DNA of 64,000 nt from Ahaetulla prasina (lineage: Eukaryota; Chordata; Lepidosauria; Squamata; Colubridae), in NCBI RefSeq assembly GCF_028640845.1, contig NC_080541.1, forward strand, positions 8,038,935 to 8,102,934, given 5' to 3'. A model generated the notes under the pieces. The model was given only the letters and a program-made list of their open reading frames with translations, ran no database searches and was not told the DNA's origin. Shown piece by piece: positions 10,755 to 22,435 of the stretch (position 1 is its first letter; each line of letters starts with the position of its first letter). A program made the translations under genes and the position numbers.

Positions 10755-10755
<1 letters not shown>
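10038..10755. other. No feature recognised
   Basis: Mixed-composition DNA with a short C/G-rich part near 10330-10370. An open frame at 10295-10732 has no recognisable domain or codon bias and is not called a gene. Confidence 0.5.
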
Positions 10756-10786
<31 letters not shown>

Positions 10787-10868
10787 CCAATCAATCAGCC
10801 AATCAATCAATCAATCAGCTAATCAATCAATCAACCAATCAACCAACCAACCAACCAACCAATCAATC
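10756..10868. repeat. (AATC)n / (AACC)n microsatellite
   Basis: CAATCAAT units with interspersed CAACCAAC variants end at the 3' terminus of the CR1 copy on the minus strand, so it probably grew from the CR1 tail. Confidence 0.92.
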
Positions 10869-12285
10869 AGAATAGAGCTGGAAAGGACCTTGGAGGTCTT
10901 CTAATTGAACCCCTGCTCAAGCAGAAGACCCTATACCATTCCAGACAAGGGACTGTCCAGTCTCTTCTTAAAAACCTCCAGTTGATGAAGCACCTACAAC
11001 TTCTAGAACAGAACAGAACAGAATTTTTATTGGCCAAGTTTGATTGGACACACAAGGAATTTGTCTTGGTGCATACGCTCTCAGTGTACATAAAAGAAAA
11101 GATACCTTCATCAAGGTACAACATTTACAACACAATTGATGGTCAATATATCAATATAAATCATAAGGATTGCCAGCAACAAAGTTACAGTCATACAATC
11201 ATAAGTGGAAAAAGATTGGTGATGGGAACGATGAGAAGATTAATAGTAGTGCAGATTTAGTAAATAGTTTGACAGTGTTGAGGGAATAATTTGTTTAGCA
11301 GAGTGATGGCCTTCGGGGAAAAACTGTTCTTGTGTCTAGTTGTTCTGGTGTGCAGTGCTCTATAGCATCGTTTTAAGGATAGGAGTTGAAACAGTTTATG
11401 TCCTGGATGTGAGGGATCTGTAAATATTTTCACAGCCCTCTTCTTGATTTGTGCAGTATACAGGTCCTCAATGGAAGGCAGGTTGGTTGCAATGATTTTT
11501 TCTGCAGTTCTAATTATCCTCTGAAGTCTGTGTCTTTCTTGTTGGGTTGCAGAACTGAACCAGACAGTTATAGAGGTGCAAATGACAACAATTCCTCTGT
11601 AGAACTGAATCAGCAGCTCCTTGGGCAGTTTGAGCTTACTGAGTTGGCGCAGAAAGAACATTCTTTGTTGTCCTTTTTTGATGATGTTTTTGATGTTAGC
11701 TGTCCATTTTAGATCTTGCGATATGATAGAACCTAGAAATTTAAAGGTTTCTACTGTTGATACTGTGTTGTCTAGTATTGTGAGAGGTGGAAGTATGGAA
11801 GGGTTTCTCCTAAAGTATGGAAGGGTTTCTCCTAGAGGCAAGCAGTTCCACTTGTTAATTGTCCTAACTGTTAGGAAGTTTCTCCTTAATTCCAGATTGC
11901 TTCTCTCCTTGATTGGTTTCCATCCATTGTTTCTTGTCTTACCTTCAGGTACTTTGGAAAATAAGTTGACCCCCTCTTCTTTGCGGCAGCCCCTCAAATA
12001 CTGGAAGACTGCTATCATGTCACCCCTAGTCCTTCTTTTCTCTAGACTGGCCATACCCAATTCCTGCAATTCTTCTTCATGTATTTTTGTCTCTAGGCCT
12101 GCAATCATCCTAGTTGTTGTTCTTCGTAATTTTTCCCAAAGTCTCAACATCTTTTATTTTGTAATGTGGTGACCAAAACTGGATGCAGGATTCCAGCTGT
12201 GGTCTTACTAAGGCTTTATGAAGAGGTACTAATACGTCACACAATTTTAATTCTATGCCTCTAATGATAACTCCATTATGCCCAC
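10869..12285 (-). mobile_element. CR1 LINE 3' end with nested CR1/L3
   Basis: CR1 3' UTR words (GGACCTTGGAGGTCTTCTA) start at 10875, and the copy is cut near 11000 in CACCTACAACTTCTAG. It resumes at 11833 with AGGCAAGCAGTTCC and continues through the CR1 ORF end (minus frame with GDMIAVFQYLRGC and TVRTINKWN). The interruption is the CR1/L3 element at 11000-11832. Confidence 0.8.
11000..11832 (-). mobile_element. CR1/L3-type (snake AATAG-tailed) LINE
   Basis: The minus frame gives FKFLGSIISQDLKWTANIKN, QRMFFLRQLSKLKLPKELL, HRLQRIIRTAEKIIATNLP and LFQLLSLKRCYRALHTRTTR, the end of a CR1-group polymerase. The 3' UTR ends at TTTTATTGGCC and an (AACAG)n tail at about 11005-11022. The right edge has a short direct repeat (AGTATGGAAGGGTTTCTCCT). 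Confidence 0.8.
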
Positions 12286-12564
12286 CCATTTGGACACTAT
12301 AGTCCGCTCATCTTAAAGTAGAGAAGGCTAAGAAACACTGAGTTGGACTAAAGAAAGTCTCATTTTTCACTCGAGACAAATTACTCTTCTGTTCTTTCTC
12401 CCTGTCCATGAGTAGTCGCAAGCAATTCCATAAAAGTGGCACAGACACAATTATCCAAGTGCATAAGGGCATGCATTGGAAACATATTTTCTTCTGGCAC
12501 AGCAATAATCAATGTCAGAAGATGATCAAGATCCACATTTGCTGTGGATCAATCAAAATTTGCC
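12286..12564. other. No feature recognised
   Basis: Short unassigned stretch between the CR1 and L2 copies. Confidence 0.5.
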
Positions 12565-13247
12565 CAACGGCTCATATATTATTGTAATGCTCTCTACATG
12601 GGGCTCCCCCTGAAGTGCACTCGGAGGCTTCAGTTAGTCCAGAATGCAGCTGCGCGGGTGATAGAGGGAGCTACGCGTAGCTCCCATGTAACACCGCTCC
12701 TGCGCAGACTGCACTGGCTACCTGTGGCCTTCCGGGTACACTTTAAGGTGTTGGTTACGACCTTTAAAGCGCTCCATGGCTTAGGGCCTGGGTACTTACG
12801 GGACCGCCTGCTGTTACCTCATGCCTCCCACCGACCCGTGCGCTCCCATAGAGAGGGATTTCTCAGGGTGCCGTCCGCCAAACAATGTCGGCTGGCGGCC
12901 CCCAGGGGAAGGGCCTTCTCTGTTGGAGCTCCCACACTCTGGAACGAGCTTCCCCCAGGTTTACGCCAAATACCTGACCTTCGGACTTTCCGCCGCGAAC
13001 TGAAGACACATCTTTTTATCCGCGCGGGGCTGGCTTAAATTGAATTTTAAATGTCAAATTTTATTAATTTTAAATGGGGTTTTTTAGTGTATGGTAAATT
13101 TTTAAATTTTCAGGTTAATTTAAATAAGTTTTTTAAATTGCATTTTAATTGTATTTTGTATTGTTCATTTTATTCTGCCTGTACACCGCCCTGAGTCCTT
13201 CGGGAGAAGGGCGGTATAAAAATCAAATAAATAAATAAATAAATATA
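12565..13247 (+). mobile_element. L2 LINE, 3' part of ORF and UTR
   Basis: The uninterrupted frame up to 13038 reads CNALYMGLPLKCTRRLQLVQ, NAAARVIEGATRSSHVTPLL, ALHGLGPGYLRDRL, GRAFSVGAPTLWNELPPGL and FRRELKTHLFIRAGLA, the exact L2 C-terminus. The 3' UTR ends with the CCTGAGTCCTTCGGGAGAAG motif and (AAAT)n. It is one of the best preserved L2 ends in the window. Confidence 0.9.
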
Positions 13248-13329
13248 ATAGTTTACGACGATCAATATTGTCTTTTCAGCAAGGAAGACTACGCATGTAA
13301 AAGGATTGGGCGTGAAAGATAATCTAACC

Positions 13330-13409
13330 CAGGGGTCTCCAACCTTGGCAACTTTAAGCCTGGAGGACTTCAACTCCCAGAATCCCCCAGCCAGCAAAGC
13401 AAACCCCTG
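13330..13409. mobile_element. hAT-type MITE, deleted, with 8-bp TSD
   Basis: CAGGGGTCTCCAACCTTGG opens the element and AAACCCCTG closes it. ATCTAACC flanks both sides (13322-13329 and 13410-13417), a perfect 8-bp duplication. Only the left half of the usual palindrome remains. Confidence 0.85.
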
Positions 13410-13516
13410 ATCTAACCAACCAGTCTCATTTGTATTATTTTTGCAGGATTAGAGAGCAATGTACATGCTAAGCAGAAGAGAAATTCCCACAGTCCATTTC
13501 TTTGAATTCCTTTATC

Positions 13517-13868
13517 CAGAGGTGGGCTTCAGCAGGTTCTGACCAGTTCTAGAGAACCGGTAGCGGAAATTTTGAGTAGTTCGGAGAACTAGTAGTAAAT
13601 TTCTGACTGGCCCCACTCCCATCTATTCTCTGCCTCCCGAGTCCCAGCTGATCGGGAGGAAATGGGGATTTTTGCAGTAACCTTCCCCTGGAGTGGGGTG
13701 GGAATGGAGATTTTACTGTATCCTTCTCCTGGAGTGGGGTAGGAATGGAGATTTTACTGTATCCTTCTCCTGCCACACCCACCAAGCCACACCCACCAAG
13801 CCATGCCACACCCACCAAGCCACACCCACAGAACAGGTAGTAAAAAAATTTTTTGAAACCTACCACTG
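13517..13868. mobile_element. hAT MITE family A with internal duplication
   Basis: Ends CAGAGGTGGGCTTCAGCAGG and GAAACCTACCACTG. The segment with GGAGTGGGGTGGGAATGGAG and TTTTACTGTATCCTTCTCC is present twice in tandem (about 13690-13770), making this copy longer than the others. Confidence 0.8.
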
Positions 13869-14008
13869 CTGGGTGCATGCGCGGAAGGCACATGCGTGAG
13901 CAAAGCATATGCGCGGAAGGCCGGGCGCACGTGTGGAAAGCCGACGCGCTCACAAACCGGGCATGCGCGCATGGCGAACCGGTCCTAACAAAATGTGAAA
14001 CCCAAAGC
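13869..14008. mobile_element. GC-rich hAT MITE B-like remnant
   Basis: It contains GCATGCGCGGAAGGC words and the end-like GGCGAACCGGTCC, similar to the family B interior. Boundaries and target duplication are not clear. Confidence 0.45.
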
Positions 14009-14115
14009 TGCCTTTATGTGCCCTGAATTCTTGTCTAAACCATGAATTTTGGGTCAGCTCATCAGATTTCAGTCCCTGAATGTCAATGAACATATCCCCA
14101 TTCATTCATTTATCC

Positions 14116-14626
14116 TGTCGTGTCCCACTCCTCAGAGGCCGGGTCGGGGAAGTCTGTATCAAGCGTGGCCACGAAGCCTCTGCAGCTTTGCCAAATTCCT
14201 GTCAGAGTTCTCAGGGCAGGCAGGAATCCAAGGTGTGACTTCAGCAACCAGATGAGACTTTGCCTGACTCAAGAAATGCCAGAAAGCAGATCCTTTATAT
14301 AGGCCATGGGTTGTGGCTCCATGACTCAGCACTTATCCAGGCCTGCCCCTCCCTTCCTTTTGCTGACGTCGCCTCTCCATTCTCCGGAAGCGGGGATCTG
14401 TCCACATTTTGTCAGCTGCCGGCAATTCTAGCTCGTGGCTGGCTTCTTGCTCACACGCTGTGGCGGGGTGTGTGTGTGTGTTATTTGCTCAGTCTGTCCG
14501 GGAACGGTGCCAGGACTGGGGGCTGGAGGCATGCCAGGCCATTCTTCTTCATTATCAGTCTCTGGCTCAGATAACAGGAGATGGGAGGGGCCCGGCTGCG
14601 GAGAGGGGGGCGGGCGAGGCACAACA
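14116..14626 (-). mobile_element. Solo LTR (5-bp TSD TATCC)
   Basis: The element begins TG and ends CA (TGTCGTGTCCCACTCC ... GAGGCACAACA) and is flanked by TATCC at 14111-14115 and 14627-14631. On the minus strand a TATA-like TATATAAAGG lies at 14302-14293, and upstream of it is a frame with SEPETDNEEE followed further on by an RRMERRRQQK basic patch in another frame. Family resemblance to the LTRs at 47-51 kb sets the strand. No internal retroelement genes are present. Confidence 0.8.
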
Positions 14627-14694
14627 TATCCTTTCTCACTTCTCATGGGTCTATCTTGTAAGGAATGGACCCATGGGAAGATGAGGCCATCAAA

Positions 14695-14905
14695 CTATTT
14701 CCCAGAGCACTAAAAGGCAAGACGAGAAAGGACAGTTGGAAACTAACCAAGGAGAGAAGCAACCTAGAACTCAGAAGAAATTACCTAATGGTGAGAGCAA
14801 TCAACCAATGGACTAGCTTGGCCTTCAGAAGTTGTGGGTGCTCCATCACTGGAGGCTTTCCAAAAGAGACCTCCAAGGTCCCTTCCAACTCTATTATTCT
14901 CTATC
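14695..14905 (+). mobile_element. CR1 LINE 3' end
   Basis: The frame gives LKGKTRKDSWKLTKERSNLE and LRRNYLMVRAINQW, then GACCTCCAAGGTCCCTTCC. It is interrupted by small deletions compared with other CR1 copies here. Confidence 0.8.
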
Positions 14906-14920
14906 CTATCATCTGCTCAT

Positions 14921-15283
14921 AGGGACGCAGTGGCTCAGGGGCTAGGATGTTGAGCTTGTCGATCGAAAGGTCGGCAGCTCAGCGGTTCGAATCCCTAGTG
15001 CTGCCGTATAATGGGGTGAACTCCCGTTACTTGTCCCAGCTTCTGCCAACCTAGCAGTTTCGAAAGCACTTAAAAATGCAAGTAGAAAAAATAGGGACCA
15101 CCTTTGGTGGGAAGGTAACAGCATTTGGTGCGCCTTTGTCGTTGAGTCATGCCGGCCACATGACCATGGAGACGTCTTCGAACAGCACTGGCTCTTCGGC
15201 TTTGAAACAGAGATGAGCACCGCCCCCTAGAGTCGGCAACGACTAGCACATATGTGCGAGGGGAACCTTTACCTTTACCTTTT
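14921..15283 (+). mobile_element. Sauria-type SINE
   Basis: Head AGTGGCTCAGGGGCTAGGA with GGTTCGAATCCC, body, and tail GAGTCGGCAACGACTAGCA plus AACCTTTACCTTTACC. It is nearly full length. Confidence 0.88.
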
Positions 15284-15866
15284 ATGTTCTGCTCACTCTA
15301 AAAATTGCAGTGAAAGTGACGGTCTATCCAACTACTCCGGGATTAACTTTAGTATAGTATTTTAGTGACGTTCGTATCTTCTTAAAACACTGTGCAAAAG
15401 TCACTCGCAACAGCTATTTTATGCATGATGGTAATGGATTTTTATTTATAGTGCGGCGTTTGATAAATGCACTGCCTTTATTGATTAGAAATACACCGGC
15501 TTTTAGAACTAAGTGAAAAAGATAGGCAACAATTAACACCAAAACGAACGCTTTTGTAATGTTTTATTAATGCACCCCTACCTAGTAGCCGAGGAATGGG
15601 GAAGAGAAGTAATTTAAGGCATTGAAAACATCGGCATATGGTTTTCATTGGCCTTTCCTTTCTGTCTGAGGGAACTTGCAATGAAAAAATACTAAGTCGC
15701 ACAGTTTGCGTGATTGTGGCTCAGTAAATGTGTATTAGGTGTCGACTGGCTCTTTGCACAACACATTTAATGATGTCATGTGGCCAGGTGGTGGGCCTTT
15801 GGAACAGGCTCACCCAAATAAATGAGCCAAAGACTTCAAAAGGGCCTAGCTTTAAGCCTCAAATTG
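15284..15866. other. No feature recognised
   Basis: Apparently single-copy DNA; no gene or repeat recognised. Its only open frames are short. Confidence 0.5.
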
Positions 15867-15867
15867 T

Positions 15868-15945
15868 CTTACGGCTTTTTTTAAAATTTGCATTTATATC
15901 CCGCCCTTCTCCGAAGACTCAGGGCGGCTTACACTAAGTCAAGCA
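15868..15945 (-). mobile_element. MIR-like SINE type 1, 3' fragment
   Basis: Only the L2-type tail (complement of CCGCCCTGAGTCTTCGG) and a few bases of body remain before the next element starts. Confidence 0.7.
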
Positions 15946-16975
15946 ATAGAATAGAATAGAATAGAATAGAATTTTTATTGGCCAAGTGTGATTGGACACA
16001 CAAGGAATTTGTCTTGGTGCATAGGCTCTCTTAGTGTACATAAAAGAAGAGATACATTCATCAAGGTACAACACTTACAACACAAATGATGGTCAATATA
16101 TCAATATAAATCGTAAGGATTGCCAGCAACAAGTTACAGTCATACAGTCATAAATGGAAAGAGATTGGTGATGGGAACTATGAGAAGAGTAATAGTAGTG
16201 CAGATTCAGTAAATAGTTTGACAGTGTTGAGGGAATTATTTGTTTAGCAGAGTGATGGCCTTCGGGAAAAAACTGTTCTTGTGTCTAGTTGTTCTGGTGT
16301 GCAGTGCTCTATAGCGTCGTATTGAGGGTAGGAGTTGAAACAGTTTATGTCCAGGATGCGAGGGATCTGCAAATATTTTCACGGCCCTCTTCTTGATTCG
16401 TGCAGTATACAGGTCCTCAATGGAAGGCAGGTTGGTAGCAATTATTTTTTCTGCAGTTCTAATTATCCTCTGAAATCTGTGTTTTTCTTGTTGGGTTGCA
16501 GAACCGAACCAGACAGTTACAGAGGTGCAAATGACAGACTCAATAATTCTCTGTAGAACTGAATCAGCAGCTCCTTGGGCAGTTTGAGCTTACTGAGTTG
16601 GCGCAGAAAGAACATTCTTTGTTGTCCTTTTTTAATGATGTTTTTGATGTTGGCTGTCCATTTTAGATCTTGCGATATGATAGAACCTAGAAATTTGAAC
16701 GTTTCTACTGTTGATACTGTGTTGTCTAGTATTGTGAGAGGTGGAAGTATGGAAGGGTTTCTCCTAAAGTCTACCACCATTTCTACGGTTTTGAGTGTGT
16801 TCAGTTCCAGATTGTTTTGGTTGCACCACAAGGCTAGTCGTTCGACCTCTCGTCTATATGCGGATTCGTCATTGTCTTGAATGAGACCAATCACTGTTGT
16901 GTCATCTGCGAACTTCAGTAGCTTAACAGATGGATCTTCATCAATAGTCTTTATCCATTTGTCTGTCTTGGCAGG
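15946..16975 (-). mobile_element. CR1/L3-type LINE with reverse-transcriptase motif
   Basis: It starts with an (AATAG)n tail at 15946-15972 and the TTTTATTGGCC 3' end. The minus frame covers the polymerase C-terminus and, further upstream, FADDTT at 16912-16895, the reverse-transcriptase active-site box (two catalytic Asp), then MIGLIQDNDESAYRREVERL, WCNQNNLELNTLKT and the FKFLGSIISQDLKW segment. It is the longest CR1/L3 copy here, 5' truncated near 16975. Confidence 0.85.
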
Positions 16976-17084
16976 GGAGAAGGGAGAAAGTCAATCGGGA
17001 AGCCAGAAAAATGCAAGTTACTCAGGTAAAGTTTTCCTCACCTGTGCAACCTCCGCTCAGTCACTCTCTGTGTTTGTGCTCCAT

Positions 17085-17354
17085 TGTTTATTTTTATTTA
17101 TTTATTTATTTTGTCATAACAGTATATATAAGCATTGACATGTAACAACTATATAATATATAAGCATATATATGAGCATAAGTATGTAATAACTATATTA
17201 ATTAGATATAATGAAAGGGAATAATAGGACAGGAACGGTAGGCACGCTTGTGCTCTTATGCACGCCCCTTACAGACCTCTGAGGAATGGGGTGAGGTCAA
17301 TAGTAGACAGTTTTTGGTTAAAGCTTTGGGGATTTTGAGAAGAGACCACAGAGT
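17085..17354 (-). mobile_element. Family C LINE 3' UTR
   Basis: It matches the 3' UTR of the copy at 7652-8308 (GGACAGGAACGGTAGGCACGC, AATGGGGTGAGGTCAA) and is cut by the MITE at 17355. Confidence 0.75.
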
Positions 17355-17525
17355 CAGGTGGGTTTCAATTTTTTTTTACTACCGGTTCTGTGGGTGGGGC
17401 TTGTTGGGCGTGGCATGGGAAGGATACTGTAAAATCTCCATTCCCTCCCCAATCCAGGGGAACTACTCAAAATTTCCGCTACCGGTTCTCCAGAACTGGT
17501 CAGAACCTGCTGAAACCCACCTCTG
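17355..17525. mobile_element. hAT MITE family A, internally deleted
   Basis: The ends CAGGTGGGTTTCAATTTTT and GAAACCCACCTCTG are present, but the interior lacks about 120 bases relative to full copies. No clear target duplication. Confidence 0.75.
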
Positions 17526-17857
17526 AAACTCCCCAACCTGCAGCCTTGTGCATTTCCCAATCCTTCCCAATCCCATCTATTGGGTACCTTTTGCATCCTA
17601 ACTGATCTGCATCGTAAACTCTCACGCACGACTGTGCATGCCTCCTGACCCTCACCCCTACTCGTATATCTCTTGGTCTCCCCAAACTCAACAACAGCCA
17701 CTTACCTGTCTGCTGGTCTTGCATTTGCAGCTTCCTGCTGGCTTCTCCAATGACTTTGCTTGTGGGAAGCTGGCAGGGAACATTGGTGATCATGACCGAG
17801 TTTAGGCTACCTGCCGGCTTTCCCATTGACTCGTGAGAAGCTGTCAGGCCAGGAGTG
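17526..17857. other. No feature recognised
   Basis: Unassigned DNA between a MITE and the L2 tail. Confidence 0.5.
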
Positions 17858-17920
17858 TTGGAAATTTATTTATTTATTTATTTATTTATTTATTCATTTA
17901 TTCATTCATTCATTCATTCA
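17858..17920. repeat. (TTTA)n/(TTCA)n microsatellite, L2 tail
   Basis: TTTA units change to TTCA units; it is the A-rich tail of the minus-strand L2 that follows. Confidence 0.92.
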
Positions 17921-18745
17921 TATTTTTATACCGCCCTTCTCTGAAGACTCAGGGTGGTGTACAGCCAATAAAACGACAAGAATCCCCCAAAATTTAAAAT
18001 ACACTATCAAATTTAAAAAACTGATTCAATCGCTGTAACATTAAAATATTAGCTAAAATTTATCAAAACTAAAACCTAGGTAAAACCCTATAAAAAACCC
18101 ACTAAAATCCCCATACTAAAATCAATCAGGCCAGCCCCACTTGGTGAAAAATGAAAGTCTTGAGCTCGCGCTTAAAGGTCAGGGAGATCAGGGAGGAGAC
18201 GGAGTCCCACCGGCAGCTCATTCCATAAAGCCGGGGCCCCCACAGAGAACGCCCTTCCCCTGGGGGCCGCCAGCCGACATTGACTAGCCGACGGCACCCT
18301 AAGAAGACCCTCCCTGTGGGCGCGCACTGGACATATCGGACAATGGGAGGTAACTGTCGGCAGCAGGCGGTTCCGTAAATATCCCGGTCCAATGCCATGG
18401 AGCGCTTTAAAGGTGATAACCAACACCTTGAAGCGCACCCGGAAGACCACCGGCAACCAATGCAGCCTGCGCAGGAGAGGTGTTACATGGGAGCTACGAG
18501 GAGCTCCCTCAATCCCCCGCGCGGCCGCATTCTGCACCAGTTGGAGCCTCCGGGTGCTCCTCAAGGGGAGCCCCATGTAGAGAGCATTGCAGTAATCCAG
18601 ACGGGAAGTGACGAGGGCATGAGTGACCGTGCATAACGCGTCCCAGTCCAGGAAAGGGCGCAATTGGTGAATCAGGCGAACCTGATGAAAAGCTCCCCTG
18701 GCGACGGCTGTCAGATGGTCTTCTAAAGACAGCCATGCATCCAAA
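17921..18745 (-). mobile_element. L2 LINE, 3' part of ORF and UTR
   Basis: The minus frame 18744-18172 reads SLEDHLTAVARGAFHQVRLI, ALVTSRLDYCNALYMGLPLR, RRLHWLPVVFRVRFKVLVIT and GRAFSVGAPALWNELPVGL, then shifts frame near the C-terminus. The A-rich tail is at the left end. Confidence 0.88.
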
Positions 18746-18980
18746 TGATGATCACATGACTGCAGCTGACCTCAACCCTGCTGTGGTGCTGAAGCAGCCA
18801 CAACTTTTCCAAGTCACCATCCCATTTGAGTAAAGCGTCCTGTATTTTGGGTGCATTTTGTAATTTAGCCCCTTTGAGATAACTTGGTTCAAGAATTGTT
18901 TTATGACCGACTTGTGCACTCAATTAAAGGTTACAAACAATAGGAGTTGGAGTTGTATATATATATTCTATTTCATGGTA
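18746..18980. other. No feature recognised
   Basis: Short unassigned stretch. Confidence 0.5.
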
Positions 18981-19236
18981 CAATGCGGTGTGATGGCCTA
19001 GAGGTGGAGCTCTCGCCTCATAATCAGGAGGCTGTCAGTTCGATCCTAAGTAGAGGCAGATATTTCTCTCTCTGGCCACACCGGGAATATATCTCCTGCA
19101 CAAAACTCCACATAGGCGACAGGAAGGGCACCCGGCCATTCAAACACTCTACTAGCTCCATTCAGTTGCCGAGACGCCATCCCACAAGGGATTATGGGGT
19201 CGTTAAATGAAGATGATGAATGAAGATGATACATTC
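18981..19236 (+). mobile_element. tRNA-derived SINE with RTE-like tail
   Basis: It has an A-box-like TGGCCTAGAGGTGGAGC and a B-box-like GTTCGATCCTA, a body with GGCGACAGGAAGGGCACCC, and an end GGGGTCGTTAAATGAAGATG followed by GATGA units, as in RTE-tailed SINEs. A diverged relative lies at 31711-31965. It is not a functional tRNA gene: it has no acceptor-stem pairing and is followed by SINE body. Confidence 0.65.
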
Positions 19237-19860
19237 TATTTCATATTCTTATTTTTTTTCTAAGGGAAAGGAAAGAAGAATGTCTGAATTTCATTGTGGG
19301 AAAAAGATCAGTCATGGAAACCCAAAGCATAATTTGGACGAGAATGTTAGAAACATTGTTTTTCAGTTATTTATTATATATATATATTAAAGAATATAAA
19401 AAAATAAATAACATAAAAGAGAAAATCAAGCACAGAGAGCGCAATGTGGGTAGATAAACAACAATTTGAGATAAACTAATATATTCCAAGACCTCATTAG
19501 CAATTCTTTTTACATTTTCTATTCAAAATCTACATATCTCTATTGAGCTTTAAAGTAAAAACACTTGGTTAACATAGTTCACATCATTAAGAGAAAGTGT
19601 AAACAGTAAATAATGCATCCCACTAAGCCTATGAATTATAGAACACATTAAAATAGGTCCTCTAAAAATCAAAATTTGAGTGTAGCACAGTTTCACGTAT
19701 GAATTGTAAGAAACATTCCTAACACACGGAACGACTAATTTTATTTTCTCAAAAGGACTTACTGATCTGTGAGGCTGGCCCGAACATGGATAATTTCCTT
19801 ATTTGTTTACTTTCCCTTTATTTATTTTTCCAAGTCTTCTTGTTACGCAGGCACTCAAAG
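19237..19860. other. AT-rich, no feature recognised
   Basis: AT-rich DNA with short TA runs near 19375; no coding frame or repeat family was recognised. Confidence 0.5.
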
Positions 19861-19861
19861 C

Positions 19862-20348
19862 AGTCAATCTATATTTCTTTCTGGTTCATTTTCTTATCCT
19901 GGACATAAACTGTTTCAACTCCTACCCTCAAAACGACGCTACAGAGCACTGCACACCAGAACAACTAGACACAAGAACAGTTTTTTCCCGAAGGCCATCA
20001 CTCTGCTAAACAAATAATTCCATCAACACTGTCAGACTATTTACTGAATCTGCACTACTATTAATCGTTTCATAGTTCCCATCACCAATCTCTTTCCACT
20101 TATGACTGTATGACTATAACTTGTTGCTGGCAATCCTTATGATTTATATTGATATATTGACCATCAATTGTGTTGTAAATGCTGTACCTTGATGAACGTA
20201 TCTTTTCTTTTATGTACACTGAGAGCATATGCACCAAGACAAATTCCTTGTGTGTCCAATCACACAATAAAATTCTATTCTATTCTATTCTATTCTATTC
20301 TATTCTATTCTATTCTATTCTATTCTATTCTATTCTATTCTATTCTAT
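19862..20348 (+). mobile_element. CR1/L3-type LINE 3' end with (ATTCT)n tail
   Basis: The ORF end reads KLFQLLPSKRRYRALHTRTT and RHKNSFFPKAITLLNK, followed by the 3' UTR and a pure (ATTCT)n tail from about 20271 to 20348. The usual TTGGCCAATAAA is reduced to CACACAATAAA here. Confidence 0.85.
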
Positions 20349-20403
20349 AGTTACGAAAGTTACTGCGGAGGGATCCTGCATTGGGCAGAGGATGAGACTA
20401 AAG

Positions 20404-21019
20404 CAGGGGTGAGATGTAAAATTTGTTACTACCGGTTCTGTGGGCATGGCTTGGTGGTGATGGGGGGTGTAATGTGACTGGGTGGGCATTGCCAACTTTT
20501 TTTTTTTACTTTTAAAAACATTTTTTAAATTATTTTAAAATAATAAAATTATTTTTAAAACATTCTTTTAAAAGGCTCTTTTGACGATCCCAGCTGAGTT
20601 GCCTGATCGTCAGAGGCTTTTTTCTTTTCTTTTAAAAGCCTTTTTTTTCTTTTTGCCTTTAAAAGAAAAAAAAGCCTCTGACGATCAGGCAACTCAGCTG
20701 GGATCGCCAGAGGAGCCTTTTAAAAGAATTTTTTTCTACAACCTCTTCGGCTAAAGAGGTTTTAAAAGGTTCTGACAATCCCAGCGGAGCTGCATGATCA
20801 TCAAAGTCTTTTTTTAAAAACTTTTAAAAGCATTTTTTTTTGGCCGAAGAAAAAATGCTTTTAAAAATAAGTAAAAAAAAAGTCTGATGATCACACGGCT
20901 CAGCTGGGCATGGCGGGGGTGGGGGGGAAAGGGATTTTTGCTACCTGTTCTCCAAACCACCCGCCGCCATCGCTATCGGATTGGGTGATCCGGTCCGAAC
21001 CGGGAGCATTTCACTCCTG
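20404..21019. mobile_element. Hairpin-rich hAT-like MITE
   Basis: Ends CAGGGGTGAGATGTAAAAT and GAGCATTTCACTCCTG are imperfect inverted repeats. Inside, GACGATCCCAGCTGAGTTGC and its complement recur with intervening TTTTAAAAG arms, so several long hairpins can form. A second copy, with a perfect target duplication, is at 42412-43123. Flanks here match 5 of 8. Confidence 0.7.
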
Positions 21020-21252
21020 GACTTGCGAGCTGTGTTAAGCATGGTGTGCAAACACAACCTTGGTGTCATGCTTAATGACATCCCCAATCCACTCTCTGAA
21101 AGCTATAATCTTCGTATTGCATGGGGAAAATTACTTTTTTTCGGATCATTCTGTTGGATTGGTTCAAACATTATTCTAAACATTGCCTTCTTTTGTCAAA
21201 CATTATTCTACTGTTCACTTGGAAGATCCCCCAGACTAGGGTGTCTCTACTC

Positions 21253-21399
21253 CGAGGGCCTCCAAATCTGGCAACATTAAGATTTGTGGACTTCAACTCC
21301 CAGAATTCCCCAGCCAGCATGAATTCTGGGAGTTGAAGACCACAGAATTCTGGAAGTTGAAGTCCACAAGTCTTAAGATGGCCAAATTTGGAGGCACTG
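21253..21399. mobile_element. Palindromic hAT-type MITE with 8-bp TSD
   Basis: The interior is the same family as 2126-2254 (CTTCAACTCCCAGAATTCC and complement), with an extra repeated arm. Flanks are CTCTACTC (21245-21252) and CTCTATTC (21400-21407), 7 of 8. Confidence 0.8.
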
Positions 21400-21544
21400 C
21401 TCTATTCAGTCACTTGAAAGATCTCCCAGAGTAGATTGCCTCTAGTCTAGTCAACCAAATCAAGACAACAACATGGGGAAGACTGGCAAGATGCAAGCTT
21501 AAATACTCATTCTTAAAAATAAGAAATAGGACTCTTTCTGAGGA

Positions 21545-22151
21545 CCTGCTCTCTACATGGGGCTCCCCTTGAAGAGTACCAGGAGACTCCAGCTGGTCCA
21601 GAATGCGGCTGCGCGGGTAATTGAGGGAGCACCACGATGCTCCCATGTAACACCTCTCCTGCGCAGCCTGCACTGGCTGCCGGTAGTCTTCTGGGTGCAA
21701 TTCAAGTTGTTGGTTATCACCTTTAAAGCGCTCCATGGCACAGGACCGGGTTACTTACGGGACCGCCTACTGCCACCAATAGCCTCCCATCGGCCTGTGC
21801 TCAGGGTGCCGTCAGCCAAACAATGCCGACTGGCGGCCCCCAGGGGGAGGGCCTTCTCTGTGGGGGCTCCTGCCCTTTGGAATGAGTTGCCTCCGGGGTT
21901 GCGTCAACTCCCCGACTTCCGGTCTTTTAAACGCGAGCTCAAGACCTTTTTATTCCACCGTACGGGGCTAGCCTAATGAAATTTTAATGGGGTTTTTTAT
22001 GATGGTTTTACGTTAGTTTTAATCTTATTTGGCCAAATTTTAGAATCAGTTTTTTAATATGCTTTTAATTTTTGTTTATGTCTATGTTGTTTTTATTTTG
22101 GCTGTAAACCCGCCCTGAGTCCTTCGGGAGAAGGGCGGTATAAAAATTGAA

Positions 22152-22226
<75 letters not shown>

Positions 22227-22228
22227 AA
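21545..22228 (+). mobile_element. L2 LINE, 3' part of ORF and UTR, (AAAT)n tail
   Basis: The open frame 21557-21976 reads MGLPLKSTRRLQLVQNAAAR, ALHGTGPGYLRDRL, GRAFSVGAPALWNELPPGL and FKRELKTFLFHRTGLA. The UTR motif is followed by about twenty AAAT units (22150-22228). Confidence 0.9.
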
Positions 22229-22435
22229 TAAGAGACCAAGCAGTCAACCTCTATCCCTGCTGATCCAACCTGAGATTAAAATGTCACATCTGCATGAGCA
22301 ACAATACAGTTGAAGTAGCATCCATTTGCTTGTTTGATAAGGCAAATTAAAATAGACCCTACTTTTTTGTTTTCACGGAGCAGGCTCTCTCTCACACACA
22401 CATGTAAACACATAAAAACCCACGTAAAACATAGA
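22229..22435. other. No feature recognised
   Basis: Short unassigned stretch. Confidence 0.5.
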